A stretch of DNA of 21,952 bases from CAXDOZ01 sp963991145 (GTDB taxonomy: Bacteria > Bacteroidota > Bacteroidia > Chitinophagales > JABDMM01). The position numbers were made by a program, and so were the translations under genes. Numbering within the stretch: the stretch's first letter is position 1; the number at the start of each line of letters is the position of its first letter. The stretch spans positions 1 to 21,952 of the forward strand of contig CAXDOZ010000034.1 of assembly GCA_963991145.1 (NCBI GenBank), read 5' to 3'. This document shows positions 7,437 through 15,017 of the stretch, piece after piece. The notes below the pieces were generated by a model. The model ran no database searches. It saw only the letters and a list, made by a program, of their open reading frames with translations, and was not told where the DNA came from.

Positions 7437-8197
7437 ATTTCCCCGTCAGCTTTTTGCACTTCGTAATACACCTCAGGTTCTAAGACTGCTTTCTGATCTG
7501 GATTATCTCTTCTACTTGTGATGAGTTTTGAAACTGTATGAGCTTCCATTTTTTTCTCATCAAAAGGGAAAAGGGCCTCAGCTTGCTGATAAAACAGATC
7601 CTCCAAATCTTTTGGGCTGGCATCTTTCGAAGGGTTCACTCCAATCCACTTTTTGATTCCTTCACTATCCAGGATGACAGGCATTCTCTCCTTCTTGTTA
7701 TGGATTTTCGCCATCATAGGATTAGCTTCTGTGGTTATTAGAGAAACAGAAGGCATATCAAGATTCCTGTTGTACTCCCATATTCCGGCAATTCCAAACA
7801 GCTCTTGCCCCTTTAGCCTTATAAAATAAGGATAAGCTTTACCATCGATATGACGCCATTCAAAAAAACCGGTGGCAAGAATTACGCAATGGCGTTTAAG
7901 AGCTGAGGATTTATAGGATCGCTTCTCAAGAAGGGTTTCAGCTTTGGCATTCGCCATTTTCCTTCTCCATGAATCATCGTATTCCTTCATCCAGGGTGGA
8001 AGCAAACCCCACAAAAACGACTGGATCTTTTCGGGCTTTGAAGCGGTAATGACAGGAATATGTGGAGATGCCGATCTATGTGCTGAAATATGATAATGCG
8101 TCTCAAAAACTTCTGTATCTGTTACAAATAGGTCAAGATTGCTTAGCTCCTCTCCCAGGCGCTCCGGTGATACATATACCGAGATATCATAGCACAT
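7433..8197 (-). CDS. SRAP domain protein (YedK/HMCES family), abasic-site DNA-protein crosslinker
   Basis: A 254-residue SOS-response-associated peptidase family protein. The catalytic Cys2 (MCYDISVYV) becomes N-terminal after Met removal. Other expected active-site residues are visible: N83 in NAKAET, E113 in GFFEW and H166 in MAKIHNKKERMPVIL. Family members bind abasic sites in single-stranded DNA and form a reversible thiazolidine crosslink that protects replication forks. The start overlaps the stop of the upstream aspartoacylase-like gene (TAATG), so it is translationally coupled to metabolic genes rather than to SOS genes. No LexA-type box was recognised. Full-length with no missing key residue. 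Confidence 0.95.
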   Translation of the reverse strand: MCYDISVYVSPERLGEELSNLDLFVTDTEVFETHYHISAHRSASPHIPVITASKPEKIQSFLWGLLPPWMKEYDDSWRRKMANAKAETLLEKRSYKSSALKRHCVILATGFFEWRHIDGKAYPYFIRLKGQELFGIAGIWEYNRNLDMPSVSLITTEANPMMAKIHNKKERMPVILDSEGIKKWIGVNPSKDASPKDLEDLFYQQAEALFPFDEKKMEAHTVSKLITSRRDNPDQKAVLEPEVYYEVQKADGEI

Positions 8198-9123
8198 TAT
8201 GACTCCTCCTGAACTATAAAGAAACCATCAACACCCTGACTCTGGTACAGAGGCATTAAAAGCAAACCATCTTCAAGTGCCTTGATCTGACCGTTCTTGT
8301 CAACTGCGAGAACATCATCCTGCTTTACAGCCTGAAAATTGCCGAAACCGCTTTTCATTTGGAATCCGTCGCCCTCATTGATCTCATGTCTGTAACATAG
8401 ACGGATGACCCTAGGAAGATCTTTTCCATACTCATCAACCAGATCTATGAAATTGTCCAGATCAGGAATATCCCCAGAATCAAATCCTCCAATATTGATC
8501 AATAGCTTTCCTATTCCTCCTATCGCTCTATCGATAGATTCAATCTCCTCGTTTTGTCCCGCTTCAAAGCCTATTGACTTTAAGCCTCTTTCTTCAAAGA
8601 AGTTGATCGTAGTTCCGGATAGTCTCTCAGTTAAGTTTGAGATCACAGGAATACCAAGGGCCATTGCATGGTCAAAAGATCCCTGAAGGTCATTTGAAAA
8701 AGCAAAAACCCCTCCTTCGGCAGAAGTGGTATGCACATCTACAAATAGGAAATCACTGTAGTCTTCAAGATTTATGGATTCCAGAACATTTAGGATCTCT
8801 CTGAGCTCTCTTTGCTCATTAGCCAAATGCTCAAGATCTTGGGACTCAACCTCCTGAACGTGCTGATAATCCCACATTCTGTTGAGATCCCTGTCAATAA
8901 AGCGCTTACCAAGTTCAAGAGCCTGTCTGTTTCCTGAAAGAGCAATAAATCGTCCTCTTAGCTTTGATTTGTCTTGCTCGAGCATCTGAACGATCTTCTG
9001 AAGTGCAATAACACCTGCAGGCTCATTTCCATGAATTCCCGCGCAAGCAATCAACAAAGGACCTCTTGCCCCCTCTACATCCCCTATAATTCGAGGAATT
9101 GGTTTTGCAATCTTTAAACTCAA
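8197..9123 (-). CDS. Succinylglutamate desuccinylase/aspartoacylase family zinc hydrolase
   Basis: A 308-residue enzyme of the M14-like AstE/AspA family. Zinc ligands are H31 and E34 in ACAGIHGNEPAG and H131 in DVHTTSAEGG. The substrate-binding pattern RDLNRMW is at 78-84 and the probable catalytic base is E187 in GFEAGQ. These enzymes cleave N-acyl amino acids (N-acetylaspartate, N-succinylglutamate) or related amides. The C-terminal 80 residues form the beta-rich extension usual for the family. There are no arginine-catabolic ast genes around, so the AstE reaction is not supported. It overlaps the upstream GCS2-CBS gene by four bases and the downstream SRAP gene by one. The substrate is probably an N-acylated or gamma-glutamyl compound linked to the upstream ligase (inference). 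Confidence 0.85.
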   Translation of the reverse strand: MSLKIAKPIPRIIGDVEGARGPLLIACAGIHGNEPAGVIALQKIVQMLEQDKSKLRGRFIALSGNRQALELGKRFIDRDLNRMWDYQHVQEVESQDLEHLANEQRELREILNVLESINLEDYSDFLFVDVHTTSAEGGVFAFSNDLQGSFDHAMALGIPVISNLTERLSGTTINFFEERGLKSIGFEAGQNEEIESIDRAIGGIGKLLINIGGFDSGDIPDLDNFIDLVDEYGKDLPRVIRLCYRHEINEGDGFQMKSGFGNFQAVKQDDVLAVDKNGQIKALEDGLLLMPLYQSQGVDGFFIVQEES

Positions 9124-11042
9124 CTATTCTTCTTTGAAAGACGCTTCATTAGACGGGCTGATATGTCTATGAAAGTCTGCTCTGTAATAATTCCCACAAG
9201 CTTATTGCTTTTAGTAACTACAGGTAAAGCTCCTATTTGGTTCTGACGCATAATATCCATTGCATCCGTAAGCTTAGCTTCGGGATTAATTGTCAGTACA
9301 TCGGTTATCATTACATCTTTAACCGATTTGCTTGGCTTCTTATCATTGAAGAGTATTTCAGCGTACTCTCTCATCACCTTTCTTGAAGAAACCAATCCAA
9401 GTAGTTTACCCTTACCGTCTTCAACCAGCACATAGCGCAACTTTTTCCAGTCCATCATTTCTGATACTAGCTGCACAATGTCATCCTTATGAACTGTAAA
9501 GATGTCTTTGGTCATAGACTCTTCGACCAAAAGGTCTGATGGTTTCCAATCACTAAGATCTTCTAGGCTTGCTAGATCCCATTTGTGTACAGGGATCTCC
9601 TGCTCCTGATTCTTAATAATTGAAGAGGTAATTGCAGAGAACATTTCCTCCTCAGAAGCCTGAGAAGCAAGCTCGTGATAGCTGTCAAGAATCCAGGTGG
9701 ATCCGGTCTGCCCTGATTTTACTCTTTCCTCAATTACGCCAAGGTATCTGTCGATGTCGCCCTTGTCAATCTTTGCGGCTTTTAACCCTTTATGGGCGAT
9801 TGCAAGCAAAGTGTCCAGGATCAATTCCCTGGCGGGAATTTTCTTCCCATCGAACCAGGTAAAGGTCTTATCTATTCCAAATTGGGCAGCTCCTATAAAA
9901 TTTCCTCTCGCATCGCTAAAGTCCATGAGTTTGGTAACATCATCGATCTCAAGATCCATTCCTGTCATTAAACCAAGCCAAAATGCGGCATTTGCAACTT
10001 CATCCAGGACGGTTGGTCCACTCGGGAGAACTCTGTTTTCTATTCGCAGATGCGCTTTCCCATCGCTGATTCCATAACATGGTCTATTCCAGCGGTAAAC
10101 TGTTCCATTATGGACCTTTAATGCGAGAAGGTCTGGAGTCTCCCCAGAATCAAGTTTAGCTACTACGTCCTCATTTACAGCGGAACTCAGCAACACTCGA
10201 TATCTAACGATATCTTCTTTATAGATGTCCAGAATCGAGTTCTCAAGCCAACTATTACCAAAAGTCACTCTCGGTGCTTTTTCTCTTAAGTGTTCCGAAG
10301 ACTTTCTGGTGTCAACACTCTGTTCGAAGAGTGCGACCCGGGTTTCTGCCCATAGTCTTTTACCAAAAAGAACAGGTGAAAATGTTGCGGCTGCCAGGAC
10401 AGGGCCAGTAATTGCCTGAGCAATATTGTACATCTTGACAAACTTATCCGGGCGGATCTGCAGATGCACCTGAAAACCGGTATTTGCTGCCTCCAGCAAT
10501 GGCGAATCATGTCTAAAGCTCAGGTCATCCACTCCCTGAATCTTTAAATCATATTCGCTACCTCTGAGTTTATTGATTGCCTGACAAAGAGCGAAGTAAC
10601 GCTCAAGGGGCATTATGTTATTCATTCCTACATCATACTTTCTGATGGTGGGAAGGATACCAGACATTACAATCTGGGAGTCAAGTTTTCCAGCAGCTTC
10701 TCTAGCCATCTGAATCTTTTCCTTTATCTCCTCCTCCATTAAGGATAAAGCATTGCCTTTATATTCTCTTGGCAAAGCATTTATCTCAAGGTTGAATAAT
10801 GCAAACTCTTCAGTAAAAGATTCATCATTCAGACTGGAAAGCATTTCATTAGCCAATGGAGCTGGCTTTAGGTTCCTGTCGATAAGACAGAATTCCTGTT
10901 CAGCACCAATTCTGGTCTTGTCAATCTCAAACCAGCCTTCCTTTAACATTCGGTCAAGTGCTCGAATATCCTTAAGCAGGGCTTGTTCGAAAACCTGAAG
11001 TTGTTTTTGTGTAGTGGCGAGTTTAACTTTTGATTCACCCAT
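9120..11042 (-). CDS. Glutamate-cysteine ligase-like (GCS2) enzyme fused to two CBS domains
   Basis: A 640-residue fusion. Residues about 25-500 are a GCS2/YbdK-type carboxylate-amine ligase: RIGAEQEF with E48 and E50, the FNLEINALPRE strand, and HLRIENRVLPSGP with the conserved Arg-x-Glu-Asn-Arg. Residues about 509-567 (MTKDIFTVHKDD ... VLVEDGKGKLLGLV) and 575-636 (MITDVLTINPEA ... PVVTKSNKLVGIIT) form a Bateman pair of CBS domains, which usually bind adenine nucleotides and control the attached enzyme. The ligase part uses ATP to join an amine to glutamate or a related acid, but substrates are unknown. Glutathione synthesis is not implied: no gshB is present, and the bacilliredoxin points to bacillithiol. 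First gene of a three-gene coupled operon. Confidence 0.87.
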   Translation of the reverse strand: MGESKVKLATTQKQLQVFEQALLKDIRALDRMLKEGWFEIDKTRIGAEQEFCLIDRNLKPAPLANEMLSSLNDESFTEEFALFNLEINALPREYKGNALSLMEEEIKEKIQMAREAAGKLDSQIVMSGILPTIRKYDVGMNNIMPLERYFALCQAINKLRGSEYDLKIQGVDDLSFRHDSPLLEAANTGFQVHLQIRPDKFVKMYNIAQAITGPVLAAATFSPVLFGKRLWAETRVALFEQSVDTRKSSEHLREKAPRVTFGNSWLENSILDIYKEDIVRYRVLLSSAVNEDVVAKLDSGETPDLLALKVHNGTVYRWNRPCYGISDGKAHLRIENRVLPSGPTVLDEVANAAFWLGLMTGMDLEIDDVTKLMDFSDARGNFIGAAQFGIDKTFTWFDGKKIPARELILDTLLAIAHKGLKAAKIDKGDIDRYLGVIEERVKSGQTGSTWILDSYHELASQASEEEMFSAITSSIIKNQEQEIPVHKWDLASLEDLSDWKPSDLLVEESMTKDIFTVHKDDIVQLVSEMMDWKKLRYVLVEDGKGKLLGLVSSRKVMREYAEILFNDKKPSKSVKDVMITDVLTINPEAKLTDAMDIMRQNQIGALPVVTKSNKLVGIITEQTFIDISARLMKRLSKKNS

Positions 11043-11084
11043 TTAGCACGGTTATTGATTAAAATTAGGTAAATATTGGTGCTT

Positions 11085-11107
11085 TACTAGATGATTGATG
11101 TCTAGTA
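11085..11107. promoter_or_regulatory. Inverted repeat in divergent promoter region, possible operator
   Basis: Perfect seven-base arms TACTAGA (11085-11091) and TCTAGTA (11101-11107) with a nine-base spacer sit between the divergent GCS2-CBS gene and the T9SS-tailed protein gene. The arm spacing of 16 bases suits a dimeric regulator on one DNA face. No regulator gene is adjacent. Confidence 0.35.
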
Positions 11108-11120
11108 TAATTGACAGAAC

Positions 11121-11144
11121 AAATCCATTCTACAAAGTGGATTT
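11121..11144. promoter_or_regulatory. Second inverted repeat in the same divergent region
   Basis: Perfect seven-base arms AAATCCA (11121-11127) and TGGATTT (11138-11144) with a 10-base spacer, 14 bases from the first repeat. A T-rich stretch follows on the plus strand. Operator or leader hairpin; undecided. Confidence 0.3.
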
Positions 11145-11186
11145 TATCATAAGACATAATTCATCAGAATGCGTTAAATTGGAACT

Positions 11187-11960
11187 ATGGTGAAATTTTA
11201 CCTCTGTATAATTCTTAACATATCAATCTGCTTTTCACTCCTGGCCCAGTCAGAAAGCAATACTAGCTTTCAGGGATGTGGGAGTGGTGTGATTGATCTT
11301 ACAGAGATCTCCAGTGCAGGGTCTAACCTTTTCATCCTGCATCTCCCAAACAATTGCTACGATTGCTCGCTTCCAATTTCTCAGATTGAATCATTAAGAC
11401 AGGGAGAAAAAGAGACAAAATTCTTTCTTGCTATTCCTACGGATGGTGCAAACCTGACCTGTCAGAGCGCTAAATCCTGGCTTCAATCCAAAGGCCTCGA
11501 CTTTTTTACAATTTTGAAGTATCCAAAGGGATACAACCCTGCCCCTACTGCAGCCCTTGTCTATACATTTATCAAGCCCGGAGAGCTTGGTGAGGTTGCT
11601 GCTGCTGAAGAAATTCTACCAGAACCTATTCCCGACGCTGTTGATCCGGCAGTTGAAGCTGCTGAGAACGATGAACAACTCAACCTTGGTCCTGTTGAGT
11701 TTGCAATTACAGACTTTTACCCTAATCCATTTGAAGACCTTGTTACACTAAATTTCTCAACTCCACAGGAAGAGAACATGGTTGTAAGAGTGCTGGATAT
11801 AGTCGGCAACGAGGTATACAATGGGGTTTTTTGCATCAACGAGGAGAAGTCTGAGGTTTCTTTCCTCATTGGGGATAAAGACAGACTCAATTCTGGCGTT
11901 TACCTTCTCCGAGTTGAACTTGAAGACAAGGTTGAGACCTTGAGATTATTCAAAGATTAG
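11187..11960 (+). CDS. Secreted thioredoxin-like protein with T9SS type A sorting domain
   Basis: A 257-residue exported protein. A signal peptide covers about 1-21 (hydrophobic LCIILNISICFSLLAQ). Residues about 45-130 look like a thioredoxin-type fold: strand NLFILHL, then CYDC (C57, C60), a helix, strand KFFLAIP, and APTAALVYTF (118-127), where the Pro before the strand resembles the cis-Pro loop. A Pro/Glu/Ala-rich linker (124-165) leads to a C-terminal domain (170-257) starting FAITDFYPNPFED and containing NSGVYLLRVE, the T9SS type A sorting signal. It is therefore likely passed through the outer membrane and tethered to, or released from, the surface. The sorting domain is clear; the thioredoxin reading is inferred from pattern only. 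A PAP2 gene follows in the same frame. Confidence 0.8.
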   Translation: MVKFYLCIILNISICFSLLAQSESNTSFQGCGSGVIDLTEISSAGSNLFILHLPNNCYDCSLPISQIESLRQGEKETKFFLAIPTDGANLTCQSAKSWLQSKGLDFFTILKYPKGYNPAPTAALVYTFIKPGELGEVAAAEEILPEPIPDAVDPAVEAAENDEQLNLGPVEFAITDFYPNPFEDLVTLNFSTPQEENMVVRVLDIVGNEVYNGVFCINEEKSEVSFLIGDKDRLNSGVYLLRVELEDKVETLRLFKD

Positions 11961-11963
11961 TAT

Positions 11964-12707
11964 TTGCAATTACGTATTCTCATTCTTTTTATCCTGTTGC
12001 TACCCGCAACAGTAGAGGCTCAAAGTAGCAGTCCATATGTTCTTAACTGGAAGACAGATGCTCCTTTTGGAGTGATTGGCATTGGAGCTACCACAACATC
12101 ACTTCTATTACAAAAGAATACCAAACCGTTACAACCAATTGATATTGAAGGCCTGAATAGAATGGATGTTTCAGCTTTCGATAGAAAGGCTACTTACAAT
12201 TGGAATCCATCTGCGGCAAAGGCAAGTGATATCTTACTTTATTCCTCTTTTGCAGTTCCATTTACTCTCCTGGCAGGTGAGGCTTCAAGGGATGATTTTG
12301 GAAAGATCAGTTTGATCTATGCAGAGGTTTTTCTGATAAACTTTGGGATCACTAACCTTCTAAAGCAAACTGTAAAGAGAACAAGGCCATTCGTATTTAA
12401 TCCTAATGCACCTGATCATTTGAAGTATGAGATGGATGCAAGGAACAGTTTCTTCTCAGGGCATACCTCTGTTACTACGAGCATGTATTTCATGACTGCA
12501 ACTATGTTCTCAGACTACTATCCTAATTCAAAATGGAAACCAATGGTATGGTCATTCTCAGCGGCAATTCCTGCTATAACCGGATGGTTAAGAGTGCGTG
12601 CCGGAAAACACTATTGGTCTGATGTAATTACCGGGTATGCTGTTGGAGCGTTAGTTGGGTTTCTGGTCCCAAGACTTCATCACAAGAAGTTCGGGTTCAA
12701 CCAGTAA
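11964..12707 (+). CDS. PAP2 superfamily phosphatase, TTG start
   Basis: A 247-residue phosphatidic-acid-phosphatase-type enzyme with the three catalytic motifs: K134-x6-RP (LLKQTVKRTRPF), SGH at 165-167 (FFSGHTSV) and R210-x5-H216-x3-D220 (RVRAGKHYWSD). An N-terminal signal-like segment LRILILFILLLPATVEAQ begins directly at TTG 11964. No ATG is available before residue 67, and the in-frame TAG of the upstream gene is two codons before, so TTG is the only start that keeps the signal sequence. Several further membrane segments are present. Family members dephosphorylate undecaprenyl pyrophosphate, lipid A or phospholipids at the periplasmic face; the substrate is not predictable. Its stop directly abuts that of the convergent ribB gene. 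Confidence 0.9.
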   Translation: MQLRILILFILLLPATVEAQSSSPYVLNWKTDAPFGVIGIGATTTSLLLQKNTKPLQPIDIEGLNRMDVSAFDRKATYNWNPSAAKASDILLYSSFAVPFTLLAGEASRDDFGKISLIYAEVFLINFGITNLLKQTVKRTRPFVFNPNAPDHLKYEMDARNSFFSGHTSVTTSMYFMTATMFSDYYPNSKWKPMVWSFSAAIPAITGWLRVRAGKHYWSDVITGYAVGALVGFLVPRLHHKKFGFNQ

Positions 12708-13838
12708 TTAAGACAAAGGAACGTTTTCAACGATTTCCAGACCATAACCGATCAAGCCAACTCTCTTCTTAGGGTTGTTTGAGATCAATCTGATCTTTCT
12801 TACGCCAAGATTTCTTAGAATCTGAGCACCGATACCGTAATCTCGTTGATCCATATCCATTGCAACATTTAAACTGTCAGAGCCAGCTTCTTTTTGCTTT
12901 TTGAGGGTCTTTAATCTGTCGACGATATTCAAGCCTGAGATCTCCTTATTGATATAAAGAACCACACCTTTTCCTTCTTTCTCAACAAGCTCAAGACTCT
13001 TAGTAAGGGCTTCTTCTTTGCCAAATCCAAGGATCCCAAAGAAATCATCTGTGATATTGGAGCTGTGAACGCGAACCAGAACCGGCTCATCTTCATCCCA
13101 CTCTCCCTTCACAACTGCAAGGTGCTTCTCTTCTGTGGTATCCTGACTAAAGGCCACCAGATTGAAATCTCCGAATTTGGTAGGAACTTCTAACTCAGCT
13201 TCACGCTTGATAAGACTATCGTGCTTCAAGCGGAATTCTATCAGATCTTTGATGGTAATAAGCTTGAGATCAAAGCGATCAGCAACCTCGCGCAATTGAT
13301 TGAGACGGGCCATTGTTCCATCTTCATTCATGATCTCAACCAATACTCCAGCAGGTTCGAAACCAGCAAGTCTGGAAAGGTCAATTGCAGCTTCTGTGTG
13401 ACCCGCTCTTCTCAGTACTCCTCCTGTTTTTGCCTTTAGAGGAAACACATGGCCTGGTTTTCCAAGCTCCTCAGGCTTAGTCTCTGGATTGATCAATGAC
13501 TGAATAGTCTTCGAACGATCAGAGGCGCTGATACCAGTGGTACATCCGTGCCCAATTAGGTCTACAGAGACGGTGAACTGAGTTTCATGTAGTACGGTGT
13601 TTTTACCAACCATTAACTCCAGGCCAAGCTCTTCACATCTATCCTCAATTAAAGGAGCGCAAATCAAGCCCCTTCCATGGGTAGCCATGAAATTCACAAC
13701 TTCTGGAGTCACATTCCTTGCGGCTGTAATGAAGTCTCCTTCATTCTCTCTGTCCTCATCATCAACTACAATCACAAGCTTTCCAGCCTTGATATCTTCA
13801 ATAGCAGATTCAACTGAATCAATCTTAATCTTAGTCAT
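12708..13838 (-). CDS. ribB: 3,4-dihydroxy-2-butanone-4-phosphate synthase with degenerate RibA domain
   Basis: A 376-residue RibBA-type protein. The RibB half (about 1-210) is complete: VVDDEDRENEGDFI, HGRGLICAPL, GISASDRSKTI, RRAGHTEAAIDL and AGVLVEIMNEDG. It makes the four-carbon riboflavin precursor from ribulose 5-phosphate. The C-terminal half has the GTP cyclohydrolase II outline (RVHSSNITDDFFGILG and IGAQILRNLGVRKIRLISNNPKKR) but lacks the three zinc-binding cysteines and the catalytic GRGIGL loop, so cyclohydrolase activity is not expected. ATG 13838 overlaps the upstream GT2 gene by eight bases. ATG 13862 has an AAAGGAG at 13872-13878 and would add eight residues; ATG 13898 is also possible. 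The choice among starts is not settled. No FMN riboswitch was seen upstream. Confidence 0.9.
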   Translation of the reverse strand: MTKIKIDSVESAIEDIKAGKLVIVVDDEDRENEGDFITAARNVTPEVVNFMATHGRGLICAPLIEDRCEELGLELMVGKNTVLHETQFTVSVDLIGHGCTTGISASDRSKTIQSLINPETKPEELGKPGHVFPLKAKTGGVLRRAGHTEAAIDLSRLAGFEPAGVLVEIMNEDGTMARLNQLREVADRFDLKLITIKDLIEFRLKHDSLIKREAELEVPTKFGDFNLVAFSQDTTEEKHLAVVKGEWDEDEPVLVRVHSSNITDDFFGILGFGKEEALTKSLELVEKEGKGVVLYINKEISGLNIVDRLKTLKKQKEAGSDSLNVAMDMDQRDYGIGAQILRNLGVRKIRLISNNPKKRVGLIGYGLEIVENVPLS

Positions 13839-15015
13839 TTCGCTTAGTTGGTTGCCATGCATTTGTTCTGACTCCTTTAATGTATTTGATAAACCCATTT
13901 GCGAGTGCCAGGTTCATTTCTACGAAATAGGCAGGGTAGCGCAAAAGTACTGAATGCAGTCCCATCTTTCTGGCAATTCGATCTAAAAGAGGGCTTAACA
14001 GTAATAGTAAATAGATCATTAAGACTGGTAACCAAAATCCATGGATTGAGTAACCAAGAATAAGACCGGCTAAAATGAATGAGAGCCAAATTGGACCAAG
14101 CCACCTCAATACCTTATGAGATAAAAAGGAAAAACTCAATCGGCCGGGAGGCCAAAGTAAATGGTAGTAAACAGATAGGTTCTGAAAGTTACCTGCAGAT
14201 ATTCTTGTTTTCCTCTTAAACTCTTCTGATACCTCAGAGGGAAGATCTTCGAAGCAAATTGCGTCTTCTGCCATCACTGCTTTATAGCCCTTGTCAAAGA
14301 CATTCATAGAGATATAGAAATCCTCCATCAGGAAGTTTGTTCTCAAGGCTGGGATGAGCTTCGCTCGGATGGCATAACATGCACCAAAGGCACCCATCAT
14401 CGTAGCCCAGGCTTTCCCCTCATTTATCTTTAACTGGTTCTCCGAACCGATATAAAACTTCTCCTGATATGAGATCCCTCTCCTATCCTCTCCATAGTTC
14501 TTTATCACCGCTCCAACCTGTCCGATAGAATCATCCTGAAATGGTGCTACCAGATTTTCAATTAGGTCTTCTGAGAAAAGGACATTTGCATCAGTCATGA
14601 CCATGATATCGCGACTTTCATCGTAGTTGGGGTTGGACTTTAGTTCGGCTTTCAATCGGTTCAACACATTTGCTTTCCCGGCTCTATCCTCGTACCTGAA
14701 AAATCTGATCTGGGAATTTGGAAAATCCTTGATGATCTCATCAGTTCGATCAGAAGATGCATCTGACCCGATCCATAATTCAAGCTTTGATTCCGGGTAA
14801 GTCAATTTATCAAATGACTCAAGTTTCTTTTCAATAATTCTCTCTTCATTGAATGCACTCATTAGTATCCAAACTCTGGGACGATCATTCTTTGAGTTTG
14901 AGTGATATGGCATTCTCCCCTTTGCAAGGATTCTCATCAGGGCTGGGTATACCACATATGCATGTAGCAGAGCTAAAAAGCCAATAAGGATCAATATGTA
15001 GGCCAATACATCCAT
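13831..15015 (-). CDS. Membrane glycosyltransferase family 2
   Basis: A 394-residue GT2 enzyme with one membrane segment at the N-terminus (about 2-24), a cytoplasmic GT-A domain (about 45-275) and hydrophobic segments near 300-345. Motifs: ILMSAFNEE, IGSDASSDRTDEI, VMTDANVLFSED (the DxD-like Thr-Asp-Ala-Asn), MEDFYISMNVFDKG with the Glu-Asp catalytic base, and RKTRISAGNFQNL in place of the QxxRW region. This layout resembles processive or cellulose-synthase-like enzymes and many exopolysaccharide glycosyltransferases. It starts two bases after the GT4 stop and overlaps ribB at its end. Likely active at the inner membrane on surface polysaccharide; sugar unknown. Confidence 0.9.
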   Translation of the reverse strand: MDVLAYILILIGFLALLHAYVVYPALMRILAKGRMPYHSNSKNDRPRVWILMSAFNEERIIEKKLESFDKLTYPESKLELWIGSDASSDRTDEIIKDFPNSQIRFFRYEDRAGKANVLNRLKAELKSNPNYDESRDIMVMTDANVLFSEDLIENLVAPFQDDSIGQVGAVIKNYGEDRRGISYQEKFYIGSENQLKINEGKAWATMMGAFGACYAIRAKLIPALRTNFLMEDFYISMNVFDKGYKAVMAEDAICFEDLPSEVSEEFKRKTRISAGNFQNLSVYYHLLWPPGRLSFSFLSHKVLRWLGPIWLSFILAGLILGYSIHGFWLPVLMIYLLLLLSPLLDRIARKMGLHSVLLRYPAYFVEMNLALANGFIKYIKGVRTNAWQPTKRND

Positions 15016-15017
15016 GG

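Noticed and set aside
8197..9123. Reading the metallohydrolase as AstE of the arginine succinyltransferase pathway.
   Set aside because: None of the other ast genes is nearby, and the family covers many substrates.
9697..10077. A 126-codon open frame on the plus strand within the GCS2-CBS gene.
   Set aside because: Antisense to a strongly conserved coding region, with no recognisable domain; an open-frame shadow.
9120..11042. Reading the GCS2-CBS gene as gshA for glutathione.
   Set aside because: No gshB partner, a fused CBS pair and an aspartoacylase-like neighbour instead, and a bacilliredoxin that points to bacillithiol.
13597..13953. A 118-codon plus-strand frame rich in serine across ribB and the GT2 end.
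   Set aside because: Serine-rich, low-complexity translation typical of the antisense of a conserved gene; no start context.
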